Under the pieces are notes generated by a model. The model worked only from the letters and a program-made list of their open reading frames with translations. It was not told the DNA's origin and ran no database searches. Shown here piece after piece: positions 53,613 to 61,194 of a DNA stretch of 64,000 nucleotides. This stretch comes from Actinomadura macra NBRC 14102. Lineage in GTDB: Bacteria > Actinomycetota > Actinomycetes > Streptosporangiales > Streptosporangiaceae. Within the stretch, counting starts at the first letter, position 1, and each line of letters opens with the position of its first letter. Position numbers and translations under genes: made by a program. The stretch lies in contig NZ_BCQT01000005.1 in assembly GCF_001552215.1 (NCBI RefSeq), positions 124,001-188,000 of the forward strand, written 5' to 3'.

Positions 53613-54347
53613 TCAGCGGGACCGGTAGGCACTCATCAGGCGTGCCTTGTCGTTGTCGGGCAGATGTCGGACGGCTTCGCGGATCGTCACACCGGACACG
53701 GCGTCCGTGCGGGCGTCGACCCAGGCGGTCACCCACGCCGGGTCTTTCCTGGACAGTTCACGCAGGACCCAGCCCAGAGCCTTGCGTATGAAGAACTCCT
53801 TCTCGCCGATCAGCGCGTCGCCGAAGCGGGAGAGCCGGTCCAGGTCCGGGGTGCCGGAGCGCACGCCCGGGAGCAACGCCAGCATGGCCGTGCGCCGCAC
53901 CCACATATAAGGGTCGGTGACCCATACGTCCAGTGCGGCGCCTAGGGACGGGTAGCGGATGACCAGGGCACCGGCCACCTTCTCGGCCAGGTGATCGACG
54001 TACACCCAGCTGACCGAGTCCCGGACGAGCCGCTCCGCGACACCCAGGTCTCCGGGTTCCAGCAGGGCCGCCCGCTTGGCGAGGATCTCCACCGCCGCCA
54101 CGCGGGTCTCGTGCACCGGACGACCGTCGTCGGTGACCGTCCACAGGCTGTGGACAAGCGCGAGCAACTCGTCGCGCGTGGGCGCCTTTCGCACCGTCGA
54201 CAAGGCCACCTTGCGCACAGCCGGGACGGAGACGCCCACGTGCGCGAAATCACTCTTGAGGTAGCGCTTCTCGTTCTCGGCGCGCGCCGGATCCCCCTGC
54301 ACGCGTAGTTCCGCCAGAACCCGCGCCGCCTCCGCCTCGACGTCCAT
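53613..54347 (-). CDS. AlkD-like DNA alkylation repair (HEAT-like) protein
   Basis: A 244-residue all-helical protein of the DNA alkylation repair family, which removes bulky or cationic alkylated bases by a non-base-flipping mechanism. Features: AENEKRYLKSDFAHVGVSVP at the start, the family segment DHLAEKVAGALVIRYP, and WVRRTAMLALLPG plus EKEFFIRKALGWVLRELSRK with catalytic-face Arg/Trp/Asp residues. Length is usual. Opposite in direction to the flanking metalloprotease genes; no operon partner. Confidence 0.88.
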   Translation of the reverse strand: MDVEAEAARVLAELRVQGDPARAENEKRYLKSDFAHVGVSVPAVRKVALSTVRKAPTRDELLALVHSLWTVTDDGRPVHETRVAAVEILAKRAALLEPGDLGVAERLVRDSVSWVYVDHLAEKVAGALVIRYPSLGAALDVWVTDPYMWVRRTAMLALLPGVRSGTPDLDRLSRFGDALIGEKEFFIRKALGWVLRELSRKDPAWVTAWVDARTDAVSGVTIREAVRHLPDNDKARLMSAYRSR

Positions 54348-54529
54348 GCCGCCACGCTACGCCCCGCCTCCGACGTTCGGTGGACCGCGCTAGGGCGCCG
54401 AATTCAGCATTATCTGTACGGATTCGTCCAGGATTGCCAAAGACGCGGCAATTATGGGCTACCAGGCTTGTTCCAGCGATGACTCCGCTCCCACGCGCGT
54501 CCCCACCGCGCCGGCCCCCAAGGAGTTCT

Positions 54530-55432
54530 ATGAAACGCGCTGGAATCGCCACCGCCGTCGGCATGCTCGCCGCGTTCTCCGCGTACGTGCCCGCGAACGC
54601 CCCTGCCATCGTGTCCGCCCAGGCCGCCGAGTGCGCCCCGGAGAGCGGGCACCTCGCGCAGGCCCGTGTTCGCGCCGGCTCGCACGTCACCGAACGCAAC
54701 CAGCCCAACGCCGCCAAGGTCACCGAAATGGAGAAGGACTTCCGCGACCGGCTCGGACGGCTCGCCGTGGCCGGCAAGAAACCGGCCGCCGCGATCACCG
54801 TTCGGGTGCACTTCCAGGTCGTGTACGGCAGTGCCGGCAACGTCCCGGACGCGACGCTCGCCAAGCAACTCGACGTGCTCAACAAGGCGTACGCCTCAAG
54901 CGGCGTATCGTTCACGCTCGCCGAGACCAAGCGGACGAACAACGCGACGTGGTTCTCCGACCCCCAGGCCAACGAGTCCAAGATGAAGAACGCCCTGCGC
55001 GCCGGCGGTGCGCAGGATCTCAACTTCTACACCGGCAACCTCGCCGGTGGGCTGCTCGGATGGGCCACGTTCCCGAGCAGCTACCGCTCACAGCCCAAGT
55101 TGGACGGTGTGGTCGTCCACTACCAGAGCCTGCCGGGCGGCACCCTCACCAACTACAACGAGGGCGACACCGGAACCCACGAGGTCGGGCACTGGCTGGG
55201 CCTGTACCACACGTTCCAGGATGGGTGCAGTGGCCAGGGCGACGCCGTGGCCGACACTCCGGCCGAGCAGAGCCCCGCCTCGGGCTGCCCGACCGGTCGC
55301 GACACCTGCACCGCACCCGGCGTTGACCCGATCCACAATTTCATGGACTACAGCTACGACGCGTGCATGACCGAATTCACCACCGGACAGAACACGCGCA
55401 TGAGCGAACAATGGGCCGCCTACCGCAACTGA
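54530..55432 (+). CDS. Secreted M43-family zinc metalloprotease
   Basis: A 300-residue paralogue of the 52511 protein. Signal peptide: RAGIATAVGMLAAFSAYVPA, cleaved near AQAAE. Catalytic motif THEVGHWLGLYHTFQDGC (HExxHxxGxxH at 217-227) and Met-turn NFMDYSYDAC are identical or nearly so, and the C-terminal Cys pattern (DGCxGxGDxVADTP, GCPxGxDTC) is shared. It lacks the His-rich region. The ATG at 54530 has AGGAG 4 nt upstream. Family members of actinobacteria are extracellular proteases of broad or gelatin-like specificity. Confidence 0.93.
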   Translation: MKRAGIATAVGMLAAFSAYVPANAPAIVSAQAAECAPESGHLAQARVRAGSHVTERNQPNAAKVTEMEKDFRDRLGRLAVAGKKPAAAITVRVHFQVVYGSAGNVPDATLAKQLDVLNKAYASSGVSFTLAETKRTNNATWFSDPQANESKMKNALRAGGAQDLNFYTGNLAGGLLGWATFPSSYRSQPKLDGVVVHYQSLPGGTLTNYNEGDTGTHEVGHWLGLYHTFQDGCSGQGDAVADTPAEQSPASGCPTGRDTCTAPGVDPIHNFMDYSYDACMTEFTTGQNTRMSEQWAAYRN

Positions 55433-55571
55433 ACGACCTGAAGCGCATGACCGGCGCCTGTCCCTGATGACCGGCACGTTCGGCGCTCGGCGCGAACAGA
55501 GCAAGCAGAGCAAACAGAGCGAACAGGGCAAGCGACAAGCGCACAGCAGACAGAGCGCGGAGGACGCGCAG

Positions 55572-56009
55572 CTAGCGTCCGGCGTTGGAGCAATGGCTCA
55601 CCCGCATGCCCCAGGCACGCATGAGCCGCTCCGGCGCCGGACGCGCGCACGGGTCGTACGCGCCGTCCACCATGGTCACCGCCCAGCGGCCCTTGGGACC
55701 GGGCTTGGAGAACCCGGTTCCGGCGTCGGTGTTCCTGGTCGGGCTGTCGCGGTACCAGAGGGACAGGACGGCGTAGTACCGATCACCGATCCGTCCGTAG
55801 TGGGCGCCCCGCTTCTCCACGACGAGATCCCGGAACCGCCCGGGGTTGTTCGCGCGCTTGTAGAGCTGGGCAAGGTCGTCCCGTAGTTTCGCGCTCATCG
55901 GCAGGACCTGCGGGGACGGTTCACTCGCCCGTGCGGGACCGGCTGGGGCGGCGATCGCGAAGGCCAGGGGGAGGCCCAGCGCGGCAATGAGGGGCAACGA
56001 CGTGCGCAT
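55572..56009 (-). CDS. Small secreted protein of unknown function
   Basis: A 145-residue protein with a signal peptide (RTSLPLIAALGLPLAFAIAA, cleavage after ARA). The mature part has LRDDLAQLYKRANNPGRFRD, HYGRIGDRYYAVLSLWYRD and WAVTMVDGAYDPCARPAPE; two Cys near the C-terminus may pair. I recognise no named family, though GDxYYAxL resembles other exported actinobacterial proteins. An ATG at 56036 is an alternative start. It is separated from the GMC operon by about 120 nt on the same strand. Confidence 0.7.
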   Translation of the reverse strand: MRTSLPLIAALGLPLAFAIAAPAGPARASEPSPQVLPMSAKLRDDLAQLYKRANNPGRFRDLVVEKRGAHYGRIGDRYYAVLSLWYRDSPTRNTDAGTGFSKPGPKGRWAVTMVDGAYDPCARPAPERLMRAWGMRVSHCSNAGR

Positions 56010-56131
56010 GCACGAAGAGTAAAACCGCCTGGCCATCGGCGCACGGTTACGGAGTGTCACGACTTTCGACGCTTTTCGCCCTGATAGCCCGCACGAAGCC
56101 CGTATCAGGCTCCCTACCGGGCTCGGGAGAG

Positions 56132-57883
56132 TCAGGTGCCGTCCACGATGGGCAGGCGCAGCGCTGCCGGGGCATCGGACGGAACGACCGGGTTCTTCGG
56201 CGCGACGGGCGAGACGCGCCGGTACCCGCCGCCCAGATCGGGACGCGGATCCCGCTCGCCGCGGTTGGGCCAGAAGGACATCGCCCGCTCGGCCTGCGCG
56301 GTGATCGTCAGCGACGGGTTGACGCCGAGGTTGGCCGAGACCGCCGAGCCGTCCACGACGTGCAGTCCCGGGTGGCCGTAGACCCGGTGGTAGGCGTCGA
56401 TGACGCCGGTCTCGGCGGAGTCGCCGATCGCACAGCCGCCGAGGAAGTGCGCGGTCATCGGGATGTCGAACAGATCGCCCCAGGCGCCCCCGGCGATGCC
56501 GCCGATCTCCTCGCCGATCAGCCGGGTCGCCTCGTGCCCCTCGGGGAGCCAGGTGGGATTCGGCTCGCCGTGCCCGGCGGTCGCGTGGACGTCCCACCCG
56601 AACGGGCCCTTCCTCGGCCGGAGGGTGATCGAGTTGTCGCGGGTCTGCATGACGAGGGCGATGACCGTCCGCTCCGACCAGTGCCCGACGTCGAACAGTT
56701 GGAGCAGGTCGCGGGGCCGCCGCACCGCCTCACGGGCGAACTTCACGAGGCGCGGGGTGTGCCGCTCGCCTGGACGGTCACCGTCCACCAGCAGGGTCTG
56801 GAGGCCGGCCAGCAGGTTCGAGCCGCGCCCATACCGGACGGGTTCGATGTGCGTGTCGGGAGTGGGGTGGAACGACGACGTGATGGCGACGCCCTCGGAG
56901 AAGTCCGGTCCCGGCCTACCGCGCCGGCGCCCCGCGCCGAGGATCGCCTCGGAGTTCGTGCGGGTCAGCGCGCCGAGCCGGTCGGACAGGCGCGGGAGGG
57001 CGCCGGTCGACTTGAGCTTGTGCAGGAGCTTCTGCGTCCCGTAGGTCCCGGCGGCGAGGACGACCTGCCGCGCGGTCAGCGTCTTGCGGTTGCGTCCGAA
57101 CGATCCCGTCCGGACGATCTCGACCTCGTACCCGCCGCCGGTGAGGGGCGCGACGCGGGTGACGCGGCTCAGCGGCATCACCCGGGCACCCGCCTTCTCG
57201 GCCAGGTAGAGATAGTTCTCGGTCAGCATGTTCTTGGCGCCGTGGCGGCAGCCGACCATGCACTCGCCGCATTCCAGGCAGCCGCGGCGACGCGGGCCCG
57301 TCCCGCCGAAGTACGGGTCGGCGCTCTCGACCCCGGGGCCGCGCCCGAAGTAGACGCCGACCGGGGTCCGGACGAACGTGCCGCCCGCGCCCATCCGGTC
57401 GGCGACCTTCTTCATGACCTTGTCGGCCTCGGTGGTCGAGGGGTTCCGGACGACGCCGAGCATCCGTTTCGCCTGCCCGTAGTAGGGGGCGAGCTCGTCC
57501 TGCCAGTCGGTGATGTGCGCCCACTGCCGGTCCCGGAAGAAGGGCTCGGGAGGCACGTACAGGGTGTTGGCGTAGTTGAGCGACCCCCCGCCGACACCCG
57601 CGCCCGCCAGCACCAGGACGCGGCTGGACCTGGCGCCACGGATCAGGTGCATCCGCTGCATGCCGGTCAGGCCGAGCGCGGGCGCCCACAGATAGCGCGC
57701 GACACGCCAGTTCGTCTTGGGCAGCGCCGGATAGCGGGAGCCCGGCGCCCCGGACGGATTCGTGTCGAAACGCCGTCCCGCCTCGATCACACCGACCTTG
57801 TAGCCCTTCTCGGTCAGCCGCAACGCCGAGACGCTGCCGCCGAACCCCGACCCGACGACGAGGACGTCGAAGTCATGCTTCAC
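56132..57883 (-). CDS. GMC-family oxidoreductase, cholesterol-oxidase (ChoD)-like
   Basis: A 583-residue flavoprotein. The FAD-binding beta-alpha-beta motif is VLVVGSGFGGSVSALRL near residue 9, followed by a GAGVGGGSLNYANT loop. A Cys-rich CLECGECMVGCRHGAKN is typical of the larger ChoD-type GMC group, and TAHFLGGCAIGDSAETGVID plus the C-terminal NPSLTITAQAERAM hold the active-site His/Asn region. No signal peptide. Related mycobacterial ChoD proteins are not firmly proven steroid oxidases, so the substrate is open. The ATG lies 9 nt after the aldehyde dehydrogenase stop, hence an operon. Confidence 0.88.
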   Translation of the reverse strand: MKHDFDVLVVGSGFGGSVSALRLTEKGYKVGVIEAGRRFDTNPSGAPGSRYPALPKTNWRVARYLWAPALGLTGMQRMHLIRGARSSRVLVLAGAGVGGGSLNYANTLYVPPEPFFRDRQWAHITDWQDELAPYYGQAKRMLGVVRNPSTTEADKVMKKVADRMGAGGTFVRTPVGVYFGRGPGVESADPYFGGTGPRRRGCLECGECMVGCRHGAKNMLTENYLYLAEKAGARVMPLSRVTRVAPLTGGGYEVEIVRTGSFGRNRKTLTARQVVLAAGTYGTQKLLHKLKSTGALPRLSDRLGALTRTNSEAILGAGRRRGRPGPDFSEGVAITSSFHPTPDTHIEPVRYGRGSNLLAGLQTLLVDGDRPGERHTPRLVKFAREAVRRPRDLLQLFDVGHWSERTVIALVMQTRDNSITLRPRKGPFGWDVHATAGHGEPNPTWLPEGHEATRLIGEEIGGIAGGAWGDLFDIPMTAHFLGGCAIGDSAETGVIDAYHRVYGHPGLHVVDGSAVSANLGVNPSLTITAQAERAMSFWPNRGERDPRPDLGGGYRRVSPVAPKNPVVPSDAPAALRLPIVDGT

Positions 57884-57892
57884 GGGTGATCC

Positions 57893-59473
57893 CTACTTGA
57901 TCCGCAGCTTCTTCATGAGCTTGACGCTGGTGGCCATCAGATCGGCGAACCTCTCGTAGCCGATGGCACCGGGCGGTTCGAGGTCCATGAGGTGCTGGCT
58001 CGCGACCGTCTGGGACTCGGTGAACCTCAGCAGGCCCTCGGCGCCGTGGCGGCGCCCCACGCCCGACTGCTTCATGCCGCCCATGGGCGAGTCGTAGGAG
58101 GCGTACGCGGCGCCGTACCCGTCGTTGATATTGACGGTGCCCGCCTGGATCCTGGCCGCGACGCGCCGCCCGGCGGCGACGTTCCGCGTCCACACCGAGG
58201 CGTTGAGGCCGTAGGGGCTGTCGTTGGCGCGGGCGATGACCTCGTCTACGTCCCGGTACTTATAGAGCGCGACGACTGGGCCGAATGTCTCGTTCGCACA
58301 CAAGTCCATGTCACCGTTCACGCCGGTGAGGATGGTCGGCTCGTAGAAGAGCGGGCCCACGTCCGGTCGTGCCTTACCGCCGGTGAGGACGGTCGCGCCT
58401 CCCTTGACGGCCTGGTCGACGTGCCGGGTGACCGCCTCCAGTTGGCGCTGATGGGTCAGCGATCCCATCTCGGCCTCGAAGTCGAGGCCGGCACCGAGCC
58501 TCATGCCCTTGACCAGCTCCACCAGGCGCGGGACGAAACGGTCGTAGACGTCCTCATGGACGTACATCCGCTCGATCGAGATGCAGAGCTGCCCGGCGTT
58601 GGTGAAGCAGGCGCGGACGGCGCCGCGTGCGGTGCGCTCCACGTCGGCGTCCGCCATCACGATCATCGGATTCTTGCCGCCGAGTTCCAGCGAGTACGCG
58701 ACCAGCCGCGGCGCGACCTTCTCGGCGATGGCTCTGCCGCCCCGCGTCGAGCCGGTGAACGACACGTAGTCGGCGCCGTCGACCAGCGGATCGCCGATCT
58801 CGGACGGATCGCCGACGATGATCTGCCACAGGTCCTTGGGCAGCCCGAGCGCGACCAGCAGGTCCAGCACCCACAGGCTCGACAGGCAGGTCTGGGTGTC
58901 GGGCTTGTGGATCACCGCGTTGCCCGCCATCAGCGCGGGCGCGATGTCGCTGGTGCCGAGCGCGAACGGGTAGTTCCACGGCGCGATCAGCGCGACGACG
59001 CCCTTCGGGTGCCGCAACTCCTGGACGCGGGTCAGCCCCGGCATCATGCCCTGCCTGCGGCGCGGCTTCAGCAGGCGTTCCGCGCGCCGCGCGTAGTAGA
59101 GCGAGCACAGCGCCACGTCCAGGAACTCCTCCATCGCGTGGCGGCGCGCCTTGCCCGTCTCCAGCTGGATGATGTCGAGGATCTCCGAGCGCCGGCCGAC
59201 CAGCGCGTCCGCCAGCCGCAGGAACGGCTTGACCCGCTCGCGGACGGGCAGCGCCGCCCAGGCGCGCTGCGCTTCGTGGGCCCGCTCGTAGGCCGCACGG
59301 ACGTCATCGGTGCTGGTGAGCGGGACGGTCGCGAGCGGTTCGCCGGTGAACGGGCTCGGGATCGTCGCCTTGCCGGCGCCGTCCGAGACGATGTGGGACG
59401 CCAGCCGGTCGGTGAGCGCCTGCGGGAGCGTGTGCTCTGCCGCACCTGTGGCGGGGACCGTCGGGGATGCCAT
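57893..59473 (-). CDS. Aldehyde dehydrogenase, succinate-semialdehyde dehydrogenase type
   Basis: A 526-residue NAD(P)-dependent aldehyde dehydrogenase. Motifs: APWNYPFALGTSDIAPALMAGNAVIHKPD, written here as APWNYPFALG with AGNAVIHKPD; SFTGSTRGGRAIAE; general base in LELGGKNPMIV; catalytic Cys in FTNAGQLCISIERMYV; ETFGPVVALY. The C-terminal extension (about 40 residues) is typical of the actinobacterial succinic-semialdehyde dehydrogenases next to GMC oxidoreductases. The ATG at 59473 has no clear ribosome-binding site. First gene of the ALDH-GMC operon, divergent from TetR. Confidence 0.9.
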   Translation of the reverse strand: MASPTVPATGAAEHTLPQALTDRLASHIVSDGAGKATIPSPFTGEPLATVPLTSTDDVRAAYERAHEAQRAWAALPVRERVKPFLRLADALVGRRSEILDIIQLETGKARRHAMEEFLDVALCSLYYARRAERLLKPRRRQGMMPGLTRVQELRHPKGVVALIAPWNYPFALGTSDIAPALMAGNAVIHKPDTQTCLSSLWVLDLLVALGLPKDLWQIIVGDPSEIGDPLVDGADYVSFTGSTRGGRAIAEKVAPRLVAYSLELGGKNPMIVMADADVERTARGAVRACFTNAGQLCISIERMYVHEDVYDRFVPRLVELVKGMRLGAGLDFEAEMGSLTHQRQLEAVTRHVDQAVKGGATVLTGGKARPDVGPLFYEPTILTGVNGDMDLCANETFGPVVALYKYRDVDEVIARANDSPYGLNASVWTRNVAAGRRVAARIQAGTVNINDGYGAAYASYDSPMGGMKQSGVGRRHGAEGLLRFTESQTVASQHLMDLEPPGAIGYERFADLMATSVKLMKKLRIK

Positions 59474-59506
59474 GTCTGCAGAGTATGACCCCCCGGCCAC
59501 TTATGG

Positions 59507-59520
59507 CTACCCGCAAGTAA
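59507..59520. promoter_or_regulatory. Candidate TetR operator, imperfect palindrome
   Basis: CTACCCGCAAGTAA, 34-47 nt upstream of the aldehyde dehydrogenase start, follows the pyrimidine/purine-symmetric pattern YTACYYGCRRGTAR on both strands. It is in the 261-bp divergent region (59474-59734) between that gene and a TetR regulator. No second copy was seen. Assignment to this regulator is inference from position. Confidence 0.35.
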
Positions 59521-59734
59521 CGCACCAGTTGTACGGAGATGCCCAACCTGCCCCAGTTCGCCCCCGGCGGCACCGAAGCGGACCGTTCCAACCTGGCCGG
59601 ACTTGTGCAACTCAGGGAATGACCATGTCCAGCCGGTGTATCCCGGAAGCAGGAGGAGAAAACCGGCGTCGCTCCCGGACGTCCGCTGCCGCGCGCCCCG
59701 GGGGCGAACGCCCGACCCCCGAAGGGAAGTGCGC

Positions 59735-60412
59735 ATGAACGACACCCACGGACCGCCCGAGGGTGACGCGAGCAGCCGGGATGACACCCCGTCCCGGACG
59801 AGCGGCAGCAGACCACGCCCCGCCCTCCCGGCCGCGAGGCGGGACCGGCGCGAGCAGACCCGCACCGCGCTGCTCGGCGCGGCCGAACGGCTCTGGGCCG
59901 AGCACGGCATCCACGGCGCCTCACTCGACGACATCGCCGCGGCGGCGGGGCTCACCAAGGGAGCCGTCTACTCCAACTTCGCGGGCAAGACCGACCTGCT
60001 GCTCGCCCTGATGGACCGCTTCACCCGCGACCGCGCCGGCATGGGCGTCCTCGACGAGATCCAGGCCGCCGCCGCGGACGAGTTCCTTGAGGCCGGCGGC
60101 CCCTCCCGCCGTACCCACCCGTGCCCCGACGCCCAGGAGCACGCACGCCGTGTCGCCCTGCTGCTCGTCGAGTTCTGGCTCTACGGCATGCGCGACTACG
60201 CCGCGGGCTGGCGGATCGCCGACTGGTACGCCGAGCGCCGCGCCCAACTGGCCCGCGACCTCACCGAGACCGACGGCGTCCCGGTCGCCGACCGCGCCAC
60301 CCTGGCCCTGGCCATGGAGATCGGCCTGCCCTTCCAGCAGCTCCTGGACCCCGAGCGGGTCCCCGCGCGCATCTACACCGTGCGCCGGGACCTTCTTTTC
60401 GGTCCACCCTGA
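59735..60412 (+). CDS. TetR/AcrR-family transcriptional regulator
   Basis: A 225-residue repressor-type protein. After a polar 45-residue N-terminal extension, the HTH is TRTALLGAAERLWAEHGIHG, SLDDIAAAAGLTKGAVYSNF and KTDLLLALMDRF. The ligand-binding C-terminal domain has an ARRVALLLVEFWLYGMRDYA helix. The ATG at 59735 has AAGGGAAG upstream. Divergent from the ALDH-GMC operon, which it probably controls; ligand unknown. Confidence 0.92.
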   Translation: MNDTHGPPEGDASSRDDTPSRTSGSRPRPALPAARRDRREQTRTALLGAAERLWAEHGIHGASLDDIAAAAGLTKGAVYSNFAGKTDLLLALMDRFTRDRAGMGVLDEIQAAAADEFLEAGGPSRRTHPCPDAQEHARRVALLLVEFWLYGMRDYAAGWRIADWYAERRAQLARDLTETDGVPVADRATLALAMEIGLPFQQLLDPERVPARIYTVRRDLLFGPP

Positions 60413-60519
60413 CTTTTCGGTCCACCATGGAGCGAACCAACTACGACCTCCATAAAGCACCCTAACTCCGACACATCTCACTATTCTGAGCCTCCAACGG
60501 ATCACGCCGTAGGGGGACG

Positions 60520-61194
60520 ATGGCGAGGCGGTTCGGCGGGGGCGCTTTCAGGTTCGGGATCAGGCGACGGGGCCGACGAGATGTGCTGACCACCGCGGTG
60601 CTGATCGCGGTGTTCGGAGGGCTTCTCGCGCTCTACCGCCCGCTCAACGACGGCCCGGCGCGCTGGTCGCCGAGGACCCCGCTCGACGAGCACATCCCGC
60701 TGGTCGTGGAAATGGTGATCCCCTACATCTCGGTGCTGGCACTGGGACCGTTCACGCTGGTGTTCTTCCTGCTCACCTCGGCGCGGCTGGCGCGATCGGC
60801 GCTCGTCGCGGGCATCGTGCTACTGATCGTCGCCTACCCGTTCTACATCTTCGCGCAGACCCATGTAGCCCGACCCGAGGTGACGGGGGAGGACGTGTTC
60901 TCCAAGCTCCTGCGCCTGGTGTACGGCGGCGACAACGCCTACAACTGCTTCCCGAGCCTGCACACCGGCTTCTCGGTGATCTTGGCGGTGTACTGGCTCC
61001 GGCACCGCAGGCGGGCGGGGAGGTACGTCGCGGCCTGGTGCGTGCTCATCGTGGCGTCCACGCTGTTCGTCCACCAGCACTACATCCCCGATATGGCGGC
61101 CGGCCTGGCGGCCGGCTCCGTCGCCTGCTGGGTAGGCCTCCGCTTCATGGGGCGGCCGCCCGCTCAGGTGTCGGAACGGCCCAGCTCGCCCTGA
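60520..61194 (+). CDS. PAP2-family membrane phosphatase
   Basis: A 224-residue, about six-helix protein. The phosphatase triad segments are only partly canonical: FPSLHTGFSVILAVYWLRH (PSxHT, acid His) and VHQHYIPDMAAGLAAGS (last domain, H-x3-D type), while a preceding KxxxxxxRP is not obvious. Likely a lipid phosphate phosphatase or inositol-phosphoceramide/phosphatidylinositol-type enzyme such as those in actinobacterial lipid metabolism. An upstream basic N-terminus (RFGIRRRGRRDVL) precedes helix 1. It overlaps the convergent NACHT gene by 31 nt. Confidence 0.8.
   Translation: MARRFGGGAFRFGIRRRGRRDVLTTAVLIAVFGGLLALYRPLNDGPARWSPRTPLDEHIPLVVEMVIPYISVLALGPFTLVFFLLTSARLARSALVAGIVLLIVAYPFYIFAQTHVARPEVTGEDVFSKLLRLVYGGDNAYNCFPSLHTGFSVILAVYWLRHRRRAGRYVAAWCVLIVASTLFVHQHYIPDMAAGLAAGSVACWVGLRFMGRPPAQVSERPSSP

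Noticed and set aside
59474..59734. KstR/KstR2-type steroid regulon operator before the cholesterol-oxidase-like operon
   Set aside because: Neither the AACnnGTT-type core nor a CAAG-N-CTTG palindrome is present, so there is no sequence support for steroid control.
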